Shown one piece after another: positions 43,610 to 53,280 of a stretch of DNA of 64,000 nt; the stretch's first letter is position 1; each line of letters opens with the position of its first letter. The stretch spans positions 6,388-70,387 of the forward strand of contig DPGK01000040.1 in NCBI GenBank assembly GCA_003523225.1, read 5' to 3'. Origin of the DNA: Clostridiales bacterium (GTDB taxonomy: Bacteria; Bacillota; Clostridia; Oscillospirales; CAG-272). The position numbers and the translations under genes were made by a program. The notes below the pieces were generated by a model. It was not told where the DNA came from and did not search any database. It was given only the letters and a program-made list of their open reading frames with translations.

Positions 43610-44338
43610 TCACTTTGCCGTCCGCCGCAGCTCCTCGACCTCGTGGGCGTCAAGATACCGCCACTGACCGCATTTAAGCCCGTGAAGCGTCAGATTTCCT
43701 ATCGCTGTGCGTTTAAGCCGCACTACATCAATACGCGCGATGTCGCACATTTTTCTTATCTGACGGTTTCTGCCCTCCATCAGGGTCATTTCAAGCGTTG
43801 CTCCGTCGGGATAAAGCTCAAGCACCGACACCTTTACAGGGCGTATTTTCTTTCCGTCTATTGTAAGCGGTGAGGAAAGCAACTCAAGCACATCTTCCGT
43901 TATCTCGCCCCGAACGCGCACATGATAGATCTTCGGCACATGATTGCGCGGATGCGTCATGAGATTTGTAAATTCACCGTCGTCGGTCAGCAACAGCAGC
44001 CCCTCCGATGCCATGTCAAGCCGCCCAACAGGGTATACCCGGCTTCCGGCTTCGGAAACAAGCTCTGTCACCTGGCGTCTGCCCTTTTCGTCGTTCATGG
44101 TACAAACGTATCCGCGCGGCTTGTAAAGCGCAATGTATTTGCGCTCGCGCCCTGCATTTGAACCGCCTATGCGCTGTCCTTTCCATGCCACAACATCAGC
44201 GGCGGGGTCAATTTTATCTCCGAGCTTTACCGGTCTGCCGTTTACCGTAACGTTGCCGGCTTCGATTTCAGCTTCCGCTGCCCTGCGTGATAGAACTCCG
44301 CAGTCTGAAAAATATTTCTGAATTCTGATTTTTTCCAT
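43610..44338 (-). CDS. rluB: Pseudouridine synthase RluB/RsuA family
   Basis: This 242-residue protein has an N-terminal S4 domain (residues 1-50) and a catalytic domain with the GRLD motif (VYPVGRLDMASEGLLLLTDDG, catalytic Asp 108). It makes pseudouridine in 23S or 16S rRNA. It sits downstream of the dacF-gerW-DUF2953-scpB-scpA chain as in other Firmicutes. Confidence 0.92.
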   Translation of the reverse strand: MEKIRIQKYFSDCGVLSRRAAEAEIEAGNVTVNGRPVKLGDKIDPAADVVAWKGQRIGGSNAGRERKYIALYKPRGYVCTMNDEKGRRQVTELVSEAGSRVYPVGRLDMASEGLLLLTDDGEFTNLMTHPRNHVPKIYHVRVRGEITEDVLELLSSPLTIDGKKIRPVKVSVLELYPDGATLEMTLMEGRNRQIRKMCDIARIDVVRLKRTAIGNLTLHGLKCGQWRYLDAHEVEELRRTAK

Positions 44339-44357
44339 GATGGCGATTCTTTTTGAT

Positions 44358-45524
44358 TTATATTTTCAGTCCGAAAAGCGATAAAAACCACCGCCAAAGA
44401 CTGAATTTTTCTGATTTTTTTGATTTTGCCGCGTTGAACTCGGCGCATATGTCGGCGGACGCGATCTCCTTGCCGTCGCATTCCCATACGACTCTGCCGA
44501 GTGTGTCCCCACGCTGTACCGGAGCTTCGGCAATTCGTGACAGCTCGGTCGATACCGTGATCTCGCCGCGCTCGCGGGGAAGAGTGACGCGGACATCGCA
44601 CGGGTTTGAGGCGAGCACGGTGTTCTGCTCGCCGCCCGAAACGGATATGGCATATTCAAGCTCACCCGCGTCTGCAAGGCACAGGCTTTCATAGCTGTCG
44701 AAGCCGTAATCGAGCATATGCTCGTGGTCGCTCCAGTCGTCCGGAGCTGAAAGTGTGACGGCAACAAGACGAAGACCGTCACGCTCTGCTGCCGACACAA
44801 GGCACCTGCCGCTTTTTTTGGTAAATCCGGTCTTGCCTCCGATAGCTCCGGGATAAGAGCGCAAAAGGCGGTTGTGATTGATAAGCAGCCGCGCGCCCGG
44901 TGTGTCACCAAGCGGCATTGAGGTGCGGTATGTTCCGGCTATACGACGAAAATCCGGATCTTTCAGTGCCTCCGCAGTGATAACGGCGAGGTCGCACGCC
45001 GTTGTGTAGTGCTCGGGATCGTCAAGCCCGTGCGGGTTGACAAAGTGGGTGTCATGAAGCCCCATTGACTCGGCGCGCCGATTCATAAGCTGCGCAAACT
45101 CCCCGACCGAACCGGCAACAGCTATGGCAATTGCCGTGGCGGCGTCGTTTGCGGACTCAAGCATAAGCGCAAAAAGCAGGGCTTCCAGTGTTTGCTTTTC
45201 GCCCTCGCAGAGGTATACCGATGAGCCTTCCACTCCCACCGCGGCGGCAGGGACCGAAACGACTGTGTCAAGCGGAAGGTTTTCAAGTGCCACAAGCGCA
45301 GTCATTATCTTGGTGGTGCTTGCCATCGGCAGCCGCTCGTGAGCGTTCTTTTCCCATAGAACCCCGGCTCCCCCTGCATCATAAAGCACCGCGCTTTTTG
45401 CAGAGACCGAAAGCGCGGATTTTGCATCAGATCCCGGTACGGCATAAATGGGTTTCACAGCCCACATTATCGCCAGAAGCAGGCAAGCCGCACGGAAAAG
45501 AAAATAGGTAATTTTGTTTTTCAT
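44358..45524 (-). CDS. dacF: D-alanyl-D-alanine carboxypeptidase (S11, DacF-type)
   Basis: This 388-residue protein has a signal peptide, catalytic boxes STTK (Ser 69, Lys 72), SAN (124-126) and KTG (231-233), and a C-terminal amphipathic helix. Its place between gerW and rluB in the scpA-scpB chain is the context usually held by dacF, which in Bacillus is read in the forespore. It should trim peptidoglycan cross-links during spore cortex formation, which is inference. Confidence 0.9.
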   Translation of the reverse strand: MKNKITYFLFRAACLLLAIMWAVKPIYAVPGSDAKSALSVSAKSAVLYDAGGAGVLWEKNAHERLPMASTTKIMTALVALENLPLDTVVSVPAAAVGVEGSSVYLCEGEKQTLEALLFALMLESANDAATAIAIAVAGSVGEFAQLMNRRAESMGLHDTHFVNPHGLDDPEHYTTACDLAVITAEALKDPDFRRIAGTYRTSMPLGDTPGARLLINHNRLLRSYPGAIGGKTGFTKKSGRCLVSAAERDGLRLVAVTLSAPDDWSDHEHMLDYGFDSYESLCLADAGELEYAISVSGGEQNTVLASNPCDVRVTLPRERGEITVSTELSRIAEAPVQRGDTLGRVVWECDGKEIASADICAEFNAAKSKKSEKFSLWRWFLSLFGLKI

Positions 45525-45532
45525 GACCGTCT

Positions 45533-45570
45533 CCGGATTAAAATAATCTACATAAATTATATTGATCCGG
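45533..45570. promoter_or_regulatory. Inverted repeat before dacF
   Basis: CCGGATTAAAATAAT (45533-45547) and ATTATATTGATCCGG (45556-45570) form a 15-bp inverted repeat with two mismatches and an 8-base loop, just before the dacF ATG and after the gerW stop. It contains a TATAAT-like sequence, so it may overlap a promoter. Confidence 0.4.
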
Positions 45571-45591
45571 AGAACGCCTTATTCTTATTAT

Positions 45592-46017
45592 TTATTCTTT
45601 GTCTTCGTCCTTGTCCTTAACGAAAACGGCTTTTATTTTGGAAATAATGTCGGGGGAACGCTCGATAACGTCGGCGACCTGCTCTATTGTTCCGCTCTGC
45701 GCCTCAACGCCGACATTTATCATCTCGACGCTTCCGTCTGCTCCCACGACAAGAAAGCCCACGGGGGCGATCGAAAGACCTGTTCCGCCGCCGCCGCCGA
45801 AGTTCTGCATTCTTGCGCGCGTTGCTTCTTCGTTTTTGCCGTTGAAGTCCAAGCCGCCCGATGCAAAGCCCATGGAGATTTTTGATATCGGTATGATGAC
45901 GGTGCCGGAGGGAGTGTTTATCGGATTTCCGATAACGGTGTTTGCGTCGATCATGGAGCGGATGTTTTCAAGGGAGGACTGAATGATTTCCTGAAGTTTG
46001 TTTTCTGATGAAGCCAT
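45592..46017 (-). CDS. gerW: GerW/YtfJ family sporulation protein
   Basis: This 141-residue protein matches GerW (YtfJ), a forespore protein needed for germination: VIGNPINTPSGTVIIPISKISMGFASGG is the conserved core, followed by GGGGGTGLSIAPVGFLVV. It lies directly before dacF and after DUF2953. The C-terminus is a Lys/Asp/Glu tail. Confidence 0.92.
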   Translation of the reverse strand: MASSENKLQEIIQSSLENIRSMIDANTVIGNPINTPSGTVIIPISKISMGFASGGLDFNGKNEEATRARMQNFGGGGGTGLSIAPVGFLVVGADGSVEMINVGVEAQSGTIEQVADVIERSPDIISKIKAVFVKDKDEDKE

Positions 46018-46048
46018 GACGGTTTCCTTTCGTATATAGTAAAAGTTT

Positions 46049-46729
46049 TTATTTTTTGGTTTCCTGTTTGATGAATGTGATCCCGGTGCGTATCAGAATA
46101 TCGAAAAGCTGCCACACGCACAGTGAAAAGCCTATTTCAATGTCAGCCGCGGTCTTTTCGGAAAGGTAATCCGCGTGAATGTCCACATCGGATCTTGCCG
46201 GATACCGGAGTGTTCCGGTGCTGTCAAGCAGTGCGGCGATGTATGACGCGGACTGAGATATCATGCCGTAGGTTATTGCGGTCTTTGCCGCGTCACCCGT
46301 GGCGACGCTTATGTGAAGCCTTGCCACGCGAACGCGCAAGTGCTTTGCAAATCTGCTCACGGCGGTTTTTACAAGTGCGAGAATTAGCGAAATGATATCA
46401 CCTATCGGCTTTTTTTGGAGCTTTCCCTGCTTTTTCAGCTCGGCTTTTTTGACTTTGTCCGCTTCCTTGCGGACTTTTTTCTCCTTTTTCTTTGCCGCCG
46501 CTTTTTCTGCCTTCTTTTTGGCTTTTGCCTCGCGCTTGGCTATTTTTTTCGGTGTGTAATCGCCCGGGCGGACTTTTTTCGGCTTGCGCGGCATGATCCT
46601 GATGGTAATGCCGCAAACGCGCACTGCAAGCCCGAATTCTTCGGCATATTTGATTATTACCTCGGCGCGCAGCATTAAAAAGCCAAAGATCAGCAGAAAA
46701 ATGCCGCCGATAATGTAAAGCGCCGTCAA
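46049..46729 (-). CDS. DUF2953 domain-containing membrane protein
   Basis: This 226-residue protein begins with a hydrophobic segment, has a Lys/Ala/Glu-rich highly charged middle (about residues 55-105) and a C-terminal domain of DUF2953 type. Such proteins sit between scpB and gerW in Clostridia, as here. The start is TTG at 46729 with a perfect GGAGGTGA site. Function is unknown. Confidence 0.82.
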   Translation of the reverse strand: MTALYIIGGIFLLIFGFLMLRAEVIIKYAEEFGLAVRVCGITIRIMPRKPKKVRPGDYTPKKIAKREAKAKKKAEKAAAKKKEKKVRKEADKVKKAELKKQGKLQKKPIGDIISLILALVKTAVSRFAKHLRVRVARLHISVATGDAAKTAITYGMISQSASYIAALLDSTGTLRYPARSDVDIHADYLSEKTAADIEIGFSLCVWQLFDILIRTGITFIKQETKK

Positions 46730-46762
46730 GCCATCACCTCCAGTGCGCGGAATCGTCGGGTC

Positions 46763-47380
46763 TTATTCCGGGTCGTCCTCGTTATTTTCGCCGTCTGCGT
46801 TATCTCCGTCGGTTTCTCCCTGATTTGCCAGTGCGTCAACTGCGGCAAGCACCGAGTCTGCCTCCGGCAGTTCGGAAAGGGAGGAAAGTCCGAAAACACG
46901 CAGGAATTTGTCGGTAGTGCCGTAAAGCATCGGTCTGCCGGGCGCGTCAAGTCTGCCGACGGGAGCCAACAGCTCCTTGTCCAGCAGCGAGCCGACCGCG
47001 TATGCGGAATCAACTCCGCGTACTGTGTCGATAAAGGCGCGGGTCACGGGCTGATTGTACGCCGCTATGGCAAGCACTTCAAGAGAGGACGCTGAAAGAT
47101 TGCCTCCGCGCTTTATTCCGAGCGCCTCGCGGATATATGGCAGATAGCTCTCGCGTGTGCAGAGCTGGCAGGAATCGTCAAAGGTCAGCAGCATGATCCC
47201 GCGCGTAGTATCCGAATTCCAGCGTTCGGAAAGATGCCCGACAAGCTGCTTTGTGTCGCGCGGAGTCAGCCCCAGCGTTTCGCCGAGCTTTGAATATTCC
47301 ATCGGGTGTCCGGCGGCAAAAAGTATTGCCTCAATAGCTCCTTCGAGCTGTTTTATATCGGTAAGCTGTTCGTTTTCCAA
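46763..47380 (-). CDS. scpB: Segregation and condensation protein B
   Basis: This 205-residue winged-helix protein pairs with ScpA and SMC in chromosome segregation. It has the motif SSLEVLAIAAYNQPVTRAFIDTVRGVDSAYAVGSLLDKELLAPVGR (shown in part) and GRPMLYGTTDKFLRVFGL. The C-terminus is an acidic Asp/Asn-rich tail. The start is a TTG at 47380 with a weak ribosome site. It follows scpA by 43 bases. Confidence 0.92.
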   Translation of the reverse strand: MENEQLTDIKQLEGAIEAILFAAGHPMEYSKLGETLGLTPRDTKQLVGHLSERWNSDTTRGIMLLTFDDSCQLCTRESYLPYIREALGIKRGGNLSASSLEVLAIAAYNQPVTRAFIDTVRGVDSAYAVGSLLDKELLAPVGRLDAPGRPMLYGTTDKFLRVFGLSSLSELPEADSVLAAVDALANQGETDGDNADGENNEDDPE

Positions 47381-47423
47381 TTGCGTTTACCAAATTACCT
47401 TCCGTAGATTTATGAGAATCGGG

Positions 47424-48206
47424 TTATCTGTTGTAGTCGGAAAGAGAGGCTTCAAGCTCACTGTCGACAGTGTCTGCTTCAGCGGCGATAAACCGTGTGC
47501 CGACTCCGTGCAGTGTTTCAAATTCCTCCTCGCCCTCCGTGATCATCAGCCGTCTCATCCTTATAAGCTCAAGCACACCAAGGAAGATCGCCACAAGGTC
47601 GGGGCGTGAGGTGGCGTCGTCAAGCAGCGTACCGAGACTGCACGATGAGCCTCCGGTGGGGAAGTGCTTCATGATGCCGATTATTTTAAGCTCCACCGGG
47701 ATTATCGGACGCGCTATCGGGCGTACAAGCTCGCTTCTGGCTTCCTTGTGGGTGTGAGCATATGAAAGCACCCGACGCATTGCCTCGTAAAGACTTTGGG
47801 GATCCTGGTCTGCGACGTAGGTTTTGTCAACTGATATCTCATCGGTGTCCTTAGCCATGCGTCCGCCGTATATTTTGTATCTGTCGCCGAGCTTGGCGGC
47901 GGCTTTGCGCGCGGCTTCAAGCCTTGCTATTGCCTCGGCAAGACGCGCGCGCGGGTCTTCCTCCTCGGGCACTTCGCGAGGCAACAGCATACGGCTCTTT
48001 ATCAGCATCAGCTCGCTTGCCATGTTGAGAAATTCAACGGCAAGCTCCATGTCCAGCGACTGCGCGCGTGCAATGTATTCCACATACTGGTCGCAGATAA
48101 GAGCAATGGGGATATCCTCTATCTGCACCTTGTTTTTGTGTATCAGGTTCAGCAGAAGGTCAAGAGGACCTTCGAATTTTTCAAGCTTGTAGGTGATCTC
48201 TTCCAC
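47424..48206 (-). CDS. scpA: Segregation and condensation protein A
   Basis: This 260-residue kleisin bridges SMC dimers. The N-terminal YKLEKFEGPLDLLLNLIHKNKVQIEDIPI and YIARAQSLDMELAVEFLNMASELMLIKSRMLLP are diagnostic. The start is GTG at 48206 with GGGAG seven bases upstream; longer in-frame starts run into the upstream protease gene. It follows that gene by 26 bases. Confidence 0.93.
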   Translation of the reverse strand: MEEITYKLEKFEGPLDLLLNLIHKNKVQIEDIPIALICDQYVEYIARAQSLDMELAVEFLNMASELMLIKSRMLLPREVPEEEDPRARLAEAIARLEAARKAAAKLGDRYKIYGGRMAKDTDEISVDKTYVADQDPQSLYEAMRRVLSYAHTHKEARSELVRPIARPIIPVELKIIGIMKHFPTGGSSCSLGTLLDDATSRPDLVAIFLGVLELIRMRRLMITEGEEEFETLHGVGTRFIAAEADTVDSELEASLSDYNR

Positions 48207-48232
48207 GTTGCAGCTCCCAAATGTTTTTGTCG

Positions 48233-48931
48233 TCAGAATATCGGGAGAAGCTCCCAAAGACCGTACATTCCATTGAGTATCAGGGAGGACAGCCATGAAA
48301 GCGGGACGGTCAGTACGCCGAGCAACAGCAGCGCAAAGAGGGCTATCATGATATATTTTTCGTATTTCATAACACCGAAGTACCACTTTGCCGGCAAAAA
48401 GATATAAAAGAAGCGCGAGCCGTCAAGCGGCGGGACTGGCAGAAGGTTGAATACCGCAAGATAAACGTTGAGCTGTGCGCCCATCTGAAGGAATATGATC
48501 CAGACATATGCGAGCATGGGGATGCCGGCTGAGGATGCCGGAAGAATATTGGATATCAGCAGAGCGGAAAGCTCGTAAAGCGATACGAAAATAAAGCCGA
48601 GCAGCAGGTTTGAAAGCGGACCGGCAATTGCGGTAAGCGCCATGTCGCGGCGGGGCTTTTTGAAGTAACGTGAGTTTACGGGTACGGGATTTGCCCATCC
48701 GAAGCCGAATAACAGCATACAAAGGAAGCCAGGAAGATTCAGATGCTTCATGGGGTTGAGGGTCAGACGCCCGAGATTTTTTGCAGTCGGATCGCCGAGC
48801 TTGCTTGCCGCCCATGCATGAGCCATCTCGTGCATTGAAAGGGAAAGGAGGATTATAGGAAGTGAGAGCAGCAGGCTTATGAGGTATGACTTAATACCGT
48901 CGCTGCCGTTGGTTATCAGGTATCTGAACAT
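48233..48931 (-). CDS. Site-2 protease family (M50) protein
   Basis: This 232-residue membrane metalloprotease has HEMAHA (zinc motif HExxH) near residue 33, NPMKH and NxxPVPPLDG near residues 60 and 170, the third zinc-ligand region. It has about five hydrophobic segments. It belongs to the YwhC/RseP-like group that precedes scpA in many Clostridia. Substrate is unknown. Confidence 0.9.
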   Translation of the reverse strand: MFRYLITNGSDGIKSYLISLLLSLPIILLSLSMHEMAHAWAASKLGDPTAKNLGRLTLNPMKHLNLPGFLCMLLFGFGWANPVPVNSRYFKKPRRDMALTAIAGPLSNLLLGFIFVSLYELSALLISNILPASSAGIPMLAYVWIIFLQMGAQLNVYLAVFNLLPVPPLDGSRFFYIFLPAKWYFGVMKYEKYIMIALFALLLLGVLTVPLSWLSSLILNGMYGLWELLPIF

Positions 48932-48977
48932 ATAAGACCTTTCTCCGCGCGGGCGGCAAGATGGATTTTTGTCGGGG

Positions 48978-49583
48978 TTATTTTCCGGCGGCGGAAAGAA
49001 TTATCCGCCACAGCTCGTCCCGTCCTTCTCCTGTTACCGAGGAAAAGGGAATGACGGGTGTTCCCACCGGGACAGATGGGCAGGAAAGTATTTTTTCGGT
49101 CGCCTCGGCGCGCGCGCGCGCCGAGGACAGCTTATCCGCTTTTGTGGCGGCAATAGCAAAGGGGACGACGGCGGCATTCATCCAGTCGAGCATCATCACA
49201 TCGTCTGCCGTGGGACCTATCCGCATATCTACAAGCTGAAGCACCAGCATGATACGGTCGCGGGAGGGATTTTTGGTGAAATATCCGTCGGTCAGCTCCG
49301 ACCAGCGCGCCTTGTCCGTCTGCGGGCGTTTGGCGTAGCCGTATCCGGGAAGGTCAACAAGATAAAGGCTGCCGTCCACGTCATAGTAGTTGACGGTGAT
49401 GGTCTTGCCGGGAGATGAGCTGACGCGAGCCAGCGAGCGGCGGCAGAGAATGGTGTTGATGAGCGAGCTTTTTCCGACGTTCGACCGTCCTGCAAGCGCT
49501 ATCTGCGGTGTTGCGGAGCGGGGAAACTGACGTATATTTCCGGCTGTTATTTTAAGCGATACGTTATTGAGATTAAGCGCCAT
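48978..49583 (-). CDS. engB: Ribosome biogenesis GTP-binding protein EngB (YsxC)
   Basis: This 201-residue GTPase assists 50S assembly. G1 AGRSNVGKSS (near residue 32), G3 DLPGYGYA (near 77) and G4 TKAD (near 147) are present. Its ATG overlaps the lon stop by 11 bases, and lon-ysxC adjacency is the normal Firmicutes order. Confidence 0.93.
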   Translation of the reverse strand: MALNLNNVSLKITAGNIRQFPRSATPQIALAGRSNVGKSSLINTILCRRSLARVSSSPGKTITVNYYDVDGSLYLVDLPGYGYAKRPQTDKARWSELTDGYFTKNPSRDRIMLVLQLVDMRIGPTADDVMMLDWMNAAVVPFAIAATKADKLSSARARAEATEKILSCPSVPVGTPVIPFSSVTGEGRDELWRIILSAAGK

Positions 49584-52023
49584 CGGCGTTGACTCCTTGC
49601 ATCGGGTGTTCGTTTATCGTGGTAATGACCACAGCAGGCGTTGCAGAAGCGGGTATTGAGGCTCCGATAACGGGTTTTGCGGGTTCAACGGCAGGCATCG
49701 GGCGCACCAGCGCGTTGCCGAGTACCTCTTTGACGTTGGAGACGGGAATAAATTCAAGTGCGGCGCGGGCTTCCGGGTCGATCTCGTCAAGGTCGCCGAC
49801 ATTTGCCTTGGGGATAAGCACGGTGTGGACACCCGCCGAGTACGCCGCCATTGTTTTCTCGCGCAGGCCTCCTATCGGAAGCACTCTGCCGGTAAGCGTT
49901 ACCTCCCCTGTCATGGCTATGTCGTGCGCTACCGGAGTTTTTGAGAGGGCGCTGACAAGAGCCGTCACCATTGTAACTCCCGCCGAAGGACCGTCCTTGG
50001 GTACCGCTCCCTCGGGGACGTGTATGTGTATATCCTTGGTCTTGTAAAAGTCGGTATTGATGCCGTATTCGGGTGCTACCTGACGGACAAAGCTCAGCGC
50101 CGCTTCGGCGGATTCCTTCATGACGTCTCCGAGCTTTCCGGTAAGCTCGAGCTTTCCGGTACCGTCAAGCACAGCGGCTTCGATCTTAAGCAGATCTCCG
50201 CCGTCCTCGGTGTAGGCAAGTCCGTTCACAACGCCGACAAGATCCTCGTCGTCAATTTTTTCGGGCGTCAGTTTGCGCGCTCCGAGATATGATGCAACAT
50301 CGTTTTTGTCAATTGTTATGCTCTTGAGCTTGCCCTCGCTGTCGACCATCCGCTTTGCGGCTTTACGGCAAAGCTCGGCGACGGTGCGCTCGAGATTACG
50401 CACTCCCGCCTCGCGGGTATAGCAGTCAATGACCTCATATATCGCCTCATCGGTCAGCTTCAGCGCACGGCGGTTAAGTCCGTGGCGCTTGAGCTGCTTC
50501 GGGATAAGGTGATTCTTGGCGATCGCCAGCTTTTCGCGGCGGGTGTAGCTTGAAAGCTCAATGACCTCCATGCGGTCGATTAGAGGACGCGGCACTGTCT
50601 CAAGCGTGTTGGCTGTGGTTATGAAAAGACATTCCGAAAGGTCAAAGGGCAGCTCAACAAAGTGATCGCGGAAGGACTTGTTCTGCTCGGGGTCGAGCAC
50701 CTCAAGCAGTGCAGAGGCAGGGTCGCCGTGCGCGTCGGCGGTCAGCTTGTCGACCTCGTCAAGCAGAATGAGCGGATTTTTGACCTTTGCCTTTATCAGC
50801 GCGTCGATGATACGTCCCGGCATGGCGGCGACGTATGTCTTGCGGTGACCGCGGATGTCAGCTTCGTCGCGCACACCGCCGAGCGATACGCGCACATACT
50901 TGCGGTTCATCGCATGGGCTATTGAGGCGGCAACCGACGTTTTTCCTGTTCCGGGAGGTCCTACAAGACATATTATTTGGTTCTTAAGATCGGGATTAAG
51001 CTGTTTTACGGCTAAAAATTCAAGTATTCTGGTTTTTACCTTGTCAAGTCCCTCGTGGTCGGCGTCAAGCACCTTCTGCGCGGTGGAAACGCTGACGCGG
51101 TCGCGGGTGCGCGAGTTCCACGGGATCTCAAGGCAGGTGTCAAGATAGCTGCGCAGCACCGTTGCTTCAGCTGAGCCGAAGGGAGTCCGCGAAAGACGCT
51201 CGTTTTCCTTGAGCAGCTTTTCTCTCACCTCATCGGGCAGCTTGGCTTTTTGTATGCGCTCCGCGTAATCGTCAGGGTCTTCGCCGCCGCCAAGCTCGTC
51301 CTCTATCACTTTCATCTGCTCGCGCAGATAGTAATCGCGCTGATTGCGTGCGATACCCTCGCGCACCTTGCGGTGGATATCCTGCTCGCATTCAAGAAGA
51401 TCGCATTCGTCGTTCAGAATGCGTATCAGCTTGAAGATACGCGGCAGCGGTTCAAATTCTTCAAGCACTTCCTGCTTGTGAGTATATTTGACCAGTATTG
51501 ACGAAGCTATGAAGTCGGCAAGCAGAGACGGGGATTTTATTCCATGTGCGGCGAGCTTGATGTCGGTGGTGACGCTCGGGATGTATCCTACAATTTTGTC
51601 AAAGATCTCGAGCGCCTCGCGCACATATGCCTCTCCACGCATTCCGCCGTCGTCAGCAAGCTCAACGGTGCGGGAGAGTGCGTCAGCCTCAATGAGCTTG
51701 CCGGTCTTGCGGTACTCGCTTACAGTGGCGCGCGAAAGTCCCTCGCAGATTATTCTTACTCCGCTACTTGACTTGGCGGTCTGGCGCAGACGCGCGACGG
51801 TACCGACGCGGTAAAGGTCGGAGGCTTTGACTTCGCTGTCTGAGGTATTTTTGGCGCACACGATGAGGCAGAGCCGGTCTGCGGAATTTGCCGCATCGAC
51901 GGCTGCGCGACCGATGTCATCATTTATCTCAAAGCTTATCGGTATGCCGGGAAAGGCGACAGCCTCGCGCAAGGGTAGCACGGGCAGGGTCAGCTTTTCG
52001 GCTTTTTCTATGTATTCGGACAT
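49573..52023 (-). CDS. lon: ATP-dependent protease Lon
   Basis: This 816-residue Lon has an N-terminal substrate domain (about 1-200), a coiled-coil linker, an AAA module with GPPGTGKTS near residue 363 and LLDEVDKL near 423, and a C-terminal Ser-Lys protease domain with DGPSAGVTM and the Lys in GGLREKTMAA. The stretch of 40-plus residues after the protease domain is Pro/Ala/Thr-rich and is likely disordered. GAAAGGA precedes the ATG. No CIRCE element is seen upstream. Confidence 0.96.
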   Translation of the reverse strand: MSEYIEKAEKLTLPVLPLREAVAFPGIPISFEINDDIGRAAVDAANSADRLCLIVCAKNTSDSEVKASDLYRVGTVARLRQTAKSSSGVRIICEGLSRATVSEYRKTGKLIEADALSRTVELADDGGMRGEAYVREALEIFDKIVGYIPSVTTDIKLAAHGIKSPSLLADFIASSILVKYTHKQEVLEEFEPLPRIFKLIRILNDECDLLECEQDIHRKVREGIARNQRDYYLREQMKVIEDELGGGEDPDDYAERIQKAKLPDEVREKLLKENERLSRTPFGSAEATVLRSYLDTCLEIPWNSRTRDRVSVSTAQKVLDADHEGLDKVKTRILEFLAVKQLNPDLKNQIICLVGPPGTGKTSVAASIAHAMNRKYVRVSLGGVRDEADIRGHRKTYVAAMPGRIIDALIKAKVKNPLILLDEVDKLTADAHGDPASALLEVLDPEQNKSFRDHFVELPFDLSECLFITTANTLETVPRPLIDRMEVIELSSYTRREKLAIAKNHLIPKQLKRHGLNRRALKLTDEAIYEVIDCYTREAGVRNLERTVAELCRKAAKRMVDSEGKLKSITIDKNDVASYLGARKLTPEKIDDEDLVGVVNGLAYTEDGGDLLKIEAAVLDGTGKLELTGKLGDVMKESAEAALSFVRQVAPEYGINTDFYKTKDIHIHVPEGAVPKDGPSAGVTMVTALVSALSKTPVAHDIAMTGEVTLTGRVLPIGGLREKTMAAYSAGVHTVLIPKANVGDLDEIDPEARAALEFIPVSNVKEVLGNALVRPMPAVEPAKPVIGASIPASATPAVVITTINEHPMQGVNADGA

Positions 52024-52096
52024 TTTGTTTTGGTTTTCCTTTCAGTTTGGCGCATATTGCGTCTGTGCGTTTTGTGATCTTTTCGCTTTACGGTAT

Positions 52097-52756
52097 TCAG
52101 TCTTTTATCTCAATAAATCCGTCAAGCGTCAGTTTGTCAATGGCAACCCCGGCATATTCGCCGCGGAACTGCCACGAGGTCGATATTGCGGCGCTTCCGC
52201 AGCCGCCGACAAGAGGCATGGAAACGGTTTGCTCATGAATTACAAATTCAGTGCGGGTCTTGCCGTCGTAGTTAATGGCGGGTGCTTTGTAGGTGTATGT
52301 CTGACCGAGGAAGGTAAGGGGACACCCGTTGCGCTCGGAAACGAAAAGCGAGTAGCTGCTTATCTTTACAGTGACCTTTACCGTCGCCATGTCGCTACTT
52401 CTTGAAACCGTCTGCCAGTCGATGACAAGCGAGATGAGCGAGTCGGACTTGTCTTCTATCCTGCCGGAGCATTGGGGCAGCTCGGTCTGGGGGGCTTCGG
52501 TGATTTCTGCCGTGTACGGCTGTGTGGTTATCCCTTGGGGATCTGTGGCGGCAGAGGTGATCTCGGCGAAGTCGGGAGAGGCGGTGCGTGACGATTCGGC
52601 TGTTTCCGTGGTGATTTTTCGGTTCGTGATGTCGGGTGTGCTTTCCTCTCCGCCATTGCCGCCGAGTGCAAAGCCGCCGTATATCAGCAGAGCCAGCAGA
52701 AGCAGAGCTGTTATTGCCAGCAGGGCTATCATCAGTTTTTTTGAATCAATTTTCAT
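52097..52756 (-). CDS. Membrane-anchored protein of unknown function
   Basis: This 219-residue protein has an uncleaved-looking N-terminal membrane segment (residues 9-32), a 60-residue Thr/Glu/Ser-rich linker and a C-terminal domain of about 110 residues with beta-strand character (LISLVIDWQTVSRSSDMATVKVTVKISSYSLFV). It probably faces outside the membrane. It lies between rnhA and lon and no family was recognised. Confidence 0.65.
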   Translation of the reverse strand: MKIDSKKLMIALLAITALLLLALLIYGGFALGGNGGEESTPDITNRKITTETAESSRTASPDFAEITSAATDPQGITTQPYTAEITEAPQTELPQCSGRIEDKSDSLISLVIDWQTVSRSSDMATVKVTVKISSYSLFVSERNGCPLTFLGQTYTYKAPAINYDGKTRTEFVIHEQTVSMPLVGGCGSAAISTSWQFRGEYAGVAIDKLTLDGFIEIKD

Positions 52757-52780
52757 TGTAAACTCCGTAAATAAGAGTGA

Positions 52781-53218
52781 TCATCTGAATTTCGAGGCGG
52801 CTGCCACGGCAAGCGCGTCGCACCTCTCGTTGTACTCATGTCCTGCGTGACCGCGTATCCAGCAAAGGCTTACCTTGTGAGTCCCGCAAAGGTCAAGCAG
52901 ACGTTCCCAAAGGTCGGGGTTGAGCGCCATCGAGCCGTCGCTCTTTTTCCAGCCGCGCCGACGCCATCCCTCAGCCCATTTTTTGTCAAGACCGTCGCAC
53001 AGATACCGCGAATCGGTCGTGAGCGTTACCTCGCACGGCTCGCGGAGCGCTTCAAGCGCCCGTATTGCCGCGGTAAGCTCCATGCGGTTATTGGTGGTGT
53101 GCGCCTCTCCGCCGGAAAGCTCGCGCTCCTGACCTTTATACACAAGCACCGCGCCCCAGCCCCCCGGACCGGGGTTACCGGAGCAGGCGCCGTCGGTATA
53201 TATATCAACGTGTTTCAT
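52781..53218 (-). CDS. rnhA: Ribonuclease HI
   Basis: This 145-residue nuclease removes RNA from RNA-DNA hybrids. The catalytic residues are visible: Asp in [13 protein letters not shown] (residue 8), Glu in NRMELTA (near 47), Asp in TTDSRYL (near 69) and Asp in ERCDALA (near 133). It has a sigma-A-like promoter upstream on the minus strand. Confidence 0.94.
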   Translation of the reverse strand: MKHVDIYTDGACSGNPGPGGWGAVLVYKGQERELSGGEAHTTNNRMELTAAIRALEALREPCEVTLTTDSRYLCDGLDKKWAEGWRRRGWKKSDGSMALNPDLWERLLDLCGTHKVSLCWIRGHAGHEYNERCDALAVAAASKFR

Positions 53219-53251
53219 GTGACCTCAAATCAGTAAATTTATACATTTTAT

Positions 53252-53280
53252 ATTATACACTAAATCACGTGAAAAATCAA
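53252..53280 (-). promoter_or_regulatory. Promoter for rnhA
   Basis: On the minus strand TTGATT (53280-53275), a 17-base spacer and TATAAT (53257-53252) lie 34 bases before the rnhA ATG. Confidence 0.78.
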
